From positions 6,014,001-6,078,000 of the forward strand of contig OZ020251.1 of the NCBI GenBank assembly GCA_963971285.1: a stretch of DNA of 64,000 bases. Reading direction: 5' to 3'. Position numbers and translations under genes: made by a program. This DNA comes from Astropecten irregularis (Eukaryota > Echinodermata > Asteroidea > Paxillosida > Astropectinidae). Positions within the stretch are counted from its first letter, which is position 1; each line of letters begins with the position of its first letter. Under the pieces are notes generated by a model that saw only the letters and a list, made by a program, of their open reading frames with translations, ran no database searches and was not told the origin of the DNA. Shown piece by piece: positions 61,237 through 64,000 of the stretch.

Positions 61237-61681
61237 TTAAATGTCATATCATACTTTGGTTTTTGTAAAAAAAAAATAGAGAATCACGGGCAACTATATC
61301 GAGGAAGATACCACGATAATTAACAAGTATTTAAGGTAATATCATACATTGGTATACATTATCAAAGAAATACAGATTCATGAGCAGAAATATCAAGCGA
61401 GATACAGTAACAGTCATCCGTGAAAATCTCAGTTCCATACGGTGTCCAACTTTTGAGAAAACAGTGCAAAACGGCCACAGTATTTCTTAAGTATTTTCTA
61501 TTTTATTTTTGATCTCTGAAAGATGAAAAATAATTTTGGTCAATGGTTTCGTTCTTTTCTGGAAAAATATTTTAACGGTTCGTTTCTACCATCACCATCT
61601 TTATACCGTGTAAGTTATAGGTAAATCTATTTATGAAGATTTATGTTTCAGTATCCTACCAAAGTATGATACTACCTTTAA
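61237..61681. mobile_element. TTAA-flanked foldback, AGGTAGTATCATAC family
   Basis: Left ttaaatgtcatatcatactt then tggttttt, right caaagtatgatactaccttt then aa. A second left-like end (ttaaggtaatatcatacatt) at about 61331 shows nesting of one copy in another. Confidence 0.65.
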
Positions 61682-62018
61682 GGAACGCCTCGTAATTAGA
61701 CATGCACATATGTCGCACTTTTCTTAATCTTAACTCGAAACAGGTTCAAAACGTGGCTTTCAAAACGTGGCTTTCCTATACTCAAACATATGGTAAGTCT
61801 GCATTGTAGAATTGAATAAAAAAATGGACAGTAGAGGGACAGACCAAAATTAAATATAAGATTCCTCTCATTTCTTAAGCCACAAGACGGTACAGTATTA
61901 CAGGAAACCGTGAGATTCAGGACAAGCGTTATATTCCGATTGCTTATGTTCTTATAAGCGTTGTTTGGAAGCGTGGGCTACTTTTATTATGTTAATTGAA
62001 AATTGAACAAAGAAAGAT

Positions 62019-62090
62019 GACTGGAGCGGGATTCGAACCGGCGACCTCCTGAATACCGTACAGGCGCTCTACCAACTGAGCTATCCAGCC
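62019..62090 (-). repeat. tRNA-like head of a SINE, best-preserved copy
   Basis: 72 nt on the minus strand that fold as a cloverleaf: acceptor GGCTGGA/TCCAGTC, D-arm GCTC/GAGC, anticodon arm CCTGT/TCAGG with one mismatch, T-loop TTCGAAT. The would-be anticodon loop ACGGTAT lacks U33 and the T stem has a mismatch. It is repeated with the same flanks at 9942 and 63811, so I call it SINE-derived and not a tRNA gene. Confidence 0.7.
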
Positions 62091-62340
62091 CTTCGTTGAG
62101 GGTGACCCCTATAATCAATTATCTGTGTTTGTTTGGCAGTCAGAAGCCATACAACCACGCACACACCGCCATGCCCCAGGGATCGTTTCAATGATACACG
62201 CAGCAAGCTGCAACCTGGGAACGGTACATGGGGGATCACTCAAAGAGGATACGGCTTTTTAATTAATACAATAATCAAATAACCACAGGGGAAATGACTG
62301 AAATTCAGTCAGTTTCCCTTGTGGTTATTTGATGATTATA
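62091..62340 (-). mobile_element. SINE body and hairpin, copy 3
   Basis: gagggtgacccctataatca, tttggcagtcagaagccata, the 130-bp module, then tcaaataaccacaggggaaa with its inverse ttcccttgtggttatttgat. Together with the tRNA-like head this is the most complete copy in the window. Confidence 0.65.
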
Positions 62341-62376
62341 TTATGTTTTGGGTTTTATTTTTAATGAACAATTGAC

Positions 62377-62960
62377 AAATTGAAGCAACTTCATATTTGA
62401 AATGACTCATAATGCAGAGATGTTTTGATAATACCGAATTCTCACCTTAACTGGCAAACATTGGCTCGCATTTCCATAAATAATTATGTATATGAAATAT
62501 TTTCCCAGGGCTCTAAAATTAGATTGGTTGCCATTATATTGATCCAATCACCAATTGCGAAGTCAGCAATATAATGATACGAGTCATTAAAGCCGGAAAA
62601 TTATGATCCATTATAAAAAGCAATAAGTAATGTGCTTCTATATCAGATTGAGCAGATGTTTGCTTAGTTTAAAAAAATAATTACTTTGTTTGTATCTCAT
62701 GTTTTGTTTTATAATAACCAATGAATTGTCTGTGTGTAGATGTCACACAGAGAATATGATTCAATAAAACAAAGAATCGAACAATGTTGTGTATCAAACT
62801 CAGATAGAACAGATGCATACTTAATTTTCAAAGCTAATGAAGTTGTTTGTGTCCCATGTTTTGTTTCATAGTACACGATGCATTGTCTGTGTGGAGATGT
62901 CACAAAGAAAAAAGAGTACCAGATTTAAAAGAAAGATATGATACCTGGATAACTTTTTGG
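62377..62960 (-). pseudogene. Second duplicated upstream block with truncated discoidin first exon
   Basis: On the minus strand an ATG at 62394 starts MKLLQFVNCSL, resembling the first residues of the leader at 52340. Homology then breaks into unrelated sequence near the hairpin and a stop follows. The upstream 570 bp match 43390-43960 closely and 52341 onward more loosely. Confidence 0.5.
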
Positions 62961-62961
62961 A

Positions 62962-63404
62962 TTAAATGTAATATCATACTTTGGTTTTTGTAAACAAAAA
63001 TTGAGAATCATGGGCAACTATATCGAGGAAGATACCATGCTAATTAACAAGCATTTAAGGTAATATCATACATTGGTATACATTATCAAAGAAATACAGA
63101 TTCATGGGCAGAAATATCAAGCGAGATACAGTAAAAGTCATCCGTGAAAATCTCAGTTCCATACGGTGTCCCACTTTTGAGAAAACAGTGCAAAACGGCC
63201 ACAGTATTTCTTAAGTATTTTCTATTTTATTTTTGATCTCTGAAAGATGAAAAATAATTTTGGTCAATGGTTTCGTTCTTTTCTGGAAAAATATTTTAAC
63301 GGTTCGTTTCTACCATCACTATCTTTATACCGTGTAAGTTATAGGTAAATCTATTTATGAAGATTTATGTTTCGGTATGCTACCAAAGTATGATACTACC
63401 TTTA
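62962..63404. mobile_element. TTAA-type foldback, duplicate of 61237-61681
   Basis: Almost the same sequence as the earlier copy, including its flanks. The right border reads tttagg, so the TTAA is lost there. Confidence 0.65.
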
Positions 63405-63810
63405 GGTCACGTCTCGTAATTAGACATGCACATATGTCGCACTTTTCTTAATCTTAACTCGAAACAGGTTCAAAACGTGGCATTCCAAACAGTCAAAATG
63501 ATGAGGGATTCTGCATGACATAATGAGTTGCTGAATGGACGATTGTCGTGTATCCAATAACAATCTTTTATACTCAAACATATGGTTAATCTGCATTGCA
63601 GAATTGAATAAAAAAATGGACAGTAGAGGGACAGACCAAAATTAAATATAAGATTCCTCTCATTTCTTAAGCCACAAGACGGTACAGTATTACAGGAAAC
63701 CGTGAGATTCAGGACAAGCGTTATATTCCGATTGCTTATGTTCTTATAAGCGTTGTCTGGAAGCGTGGGCTACGTTTATTATGTTAATTGAAAATTGAAC
63801 AAAGAAAGAT

Positions 63811-64000
63811 GACTGGAGCGGGATTCGAACCGGCGACCTCCTGAATACCGTACAGGTGCACCAACTGAGCTATCCAGCCCAATCATAAGCCATGAAACCA
63901 CGCACACACCGCCATGCCCCAGGGATCGTTTCAATGATATACGCAGCAAGCTGCAACCTGGGAACGGTACATGGGGGATCACCCAAAGAGGATATGGCTT
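63811..64000 (-). mobile_element. SINE copy cut by the window end
   Basis: The tRNA-like head at 63811-63879 has a small deletion in the stem (caggtgcaccaactgagc). It is followed directly by the 130-bp module from ccatgaaaccacgcacacac, without the ggggtcacc spacer. It continues beyond the window. Confidence 0.6.

Noticed and set aside
62019..62090. Functional tRNA gene (anticodon GGT)
   Set aside because: Loop position 33 is C, two stems have a mismatch, and the same unit recurs with identical flanks as part of a SINE.

Overview
The window is eukaryotic, from a metazoan, and most likely from a marine invertebrate deuterostome. An echinoderm is my best guess; this is inferred, not shown. Supporting signs are interrupted genes with GT/AG introns, AT-rich introns and spacers, animal-type enzymes (a carnitine-synthesis dioxygenase and a membrane UDP-glycosyltransferase), an animal discoidin domain, a LINE, tRNA-derived SINEs and a very high load of short foldback elements. 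Nothing bacterial or phage-like was seen. Most long open frames here are translated repeats.

Genes. (1) Minus strand, 8797 to 1647: a complete five-exon gamma-butyrobetaine dioxygenase (BBOX1-like) of 394 codons, with all iron and zinc ligands. (2) Plus strand, 20633 to 26324: a complete five-exon UDP-glucuronosyltransferase of 548 codons, with signal peptide, donor-binding signature, C-terminal membrane anchor and KxKxx tail. (3) Minus strand, 52340 to 37975: a four-exon secreted protein with one discoidin (F5/8 type C) domain, 195 codons. Its splice phases fit perfectly, but it has an in-frame TGA at codon 74. (4) Plus strand, about 30600 to 33873: a LINE of the Jockey/CR1/L2 group with a broken endonuclease and an open reverse transcriptase.

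Layout. 1-1.6 kb is non-coding. 1.6-8.8 kb is the BBOX1-like gene, whose introns hold at least nine foldback elements. 8.9-11.3 kb is a Mutator-like candidate with inverted CCGG-rich tandem arrays, sitting about 80 bp upstream of that gene. 11.3-13.6 kb holds nested GC-rich hairpins. 13.7-16.5 kb is a 2.8-kb element bracketed by an 8-bp direct repeat. 16.5-20.6 kb is spacer with foldbacks. 20.6-26.3 kb is the UGT gene; three of its introns carry conspicuous repeats (a 30-bp minisatellite, an AAGCAATTGCTT foldback and a TCTGCT-type hexamer array). 27-30.5 kb is spacer. 30.6-33.9 kb is the LINE. 34-36 kb holds foldbacks. 38-52.3 kb is the discoidin gene; its 9.9-kb first intron contains a GGCAA array, a 23-copy 86-bp satellite and a long array carrying nuclear-receptor-like, ETS-like and CRE-like words. 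52.4-64 kb is upstream territory built from diverged duplicated blocks, including decayed copies of the discoidin first exon, more of the same array, SINEs and a duplicated 1.75-kb block cut by the window end.

The three cellular genes have no evident functional link. BBOX1 makes carnitine in the cytosol, the UGT conjugates small molecules in the ER lumen, and the discoidin protein would be secreted. Their proximity looks like ordinary gene neighbourhood in a repeat-rich genome.
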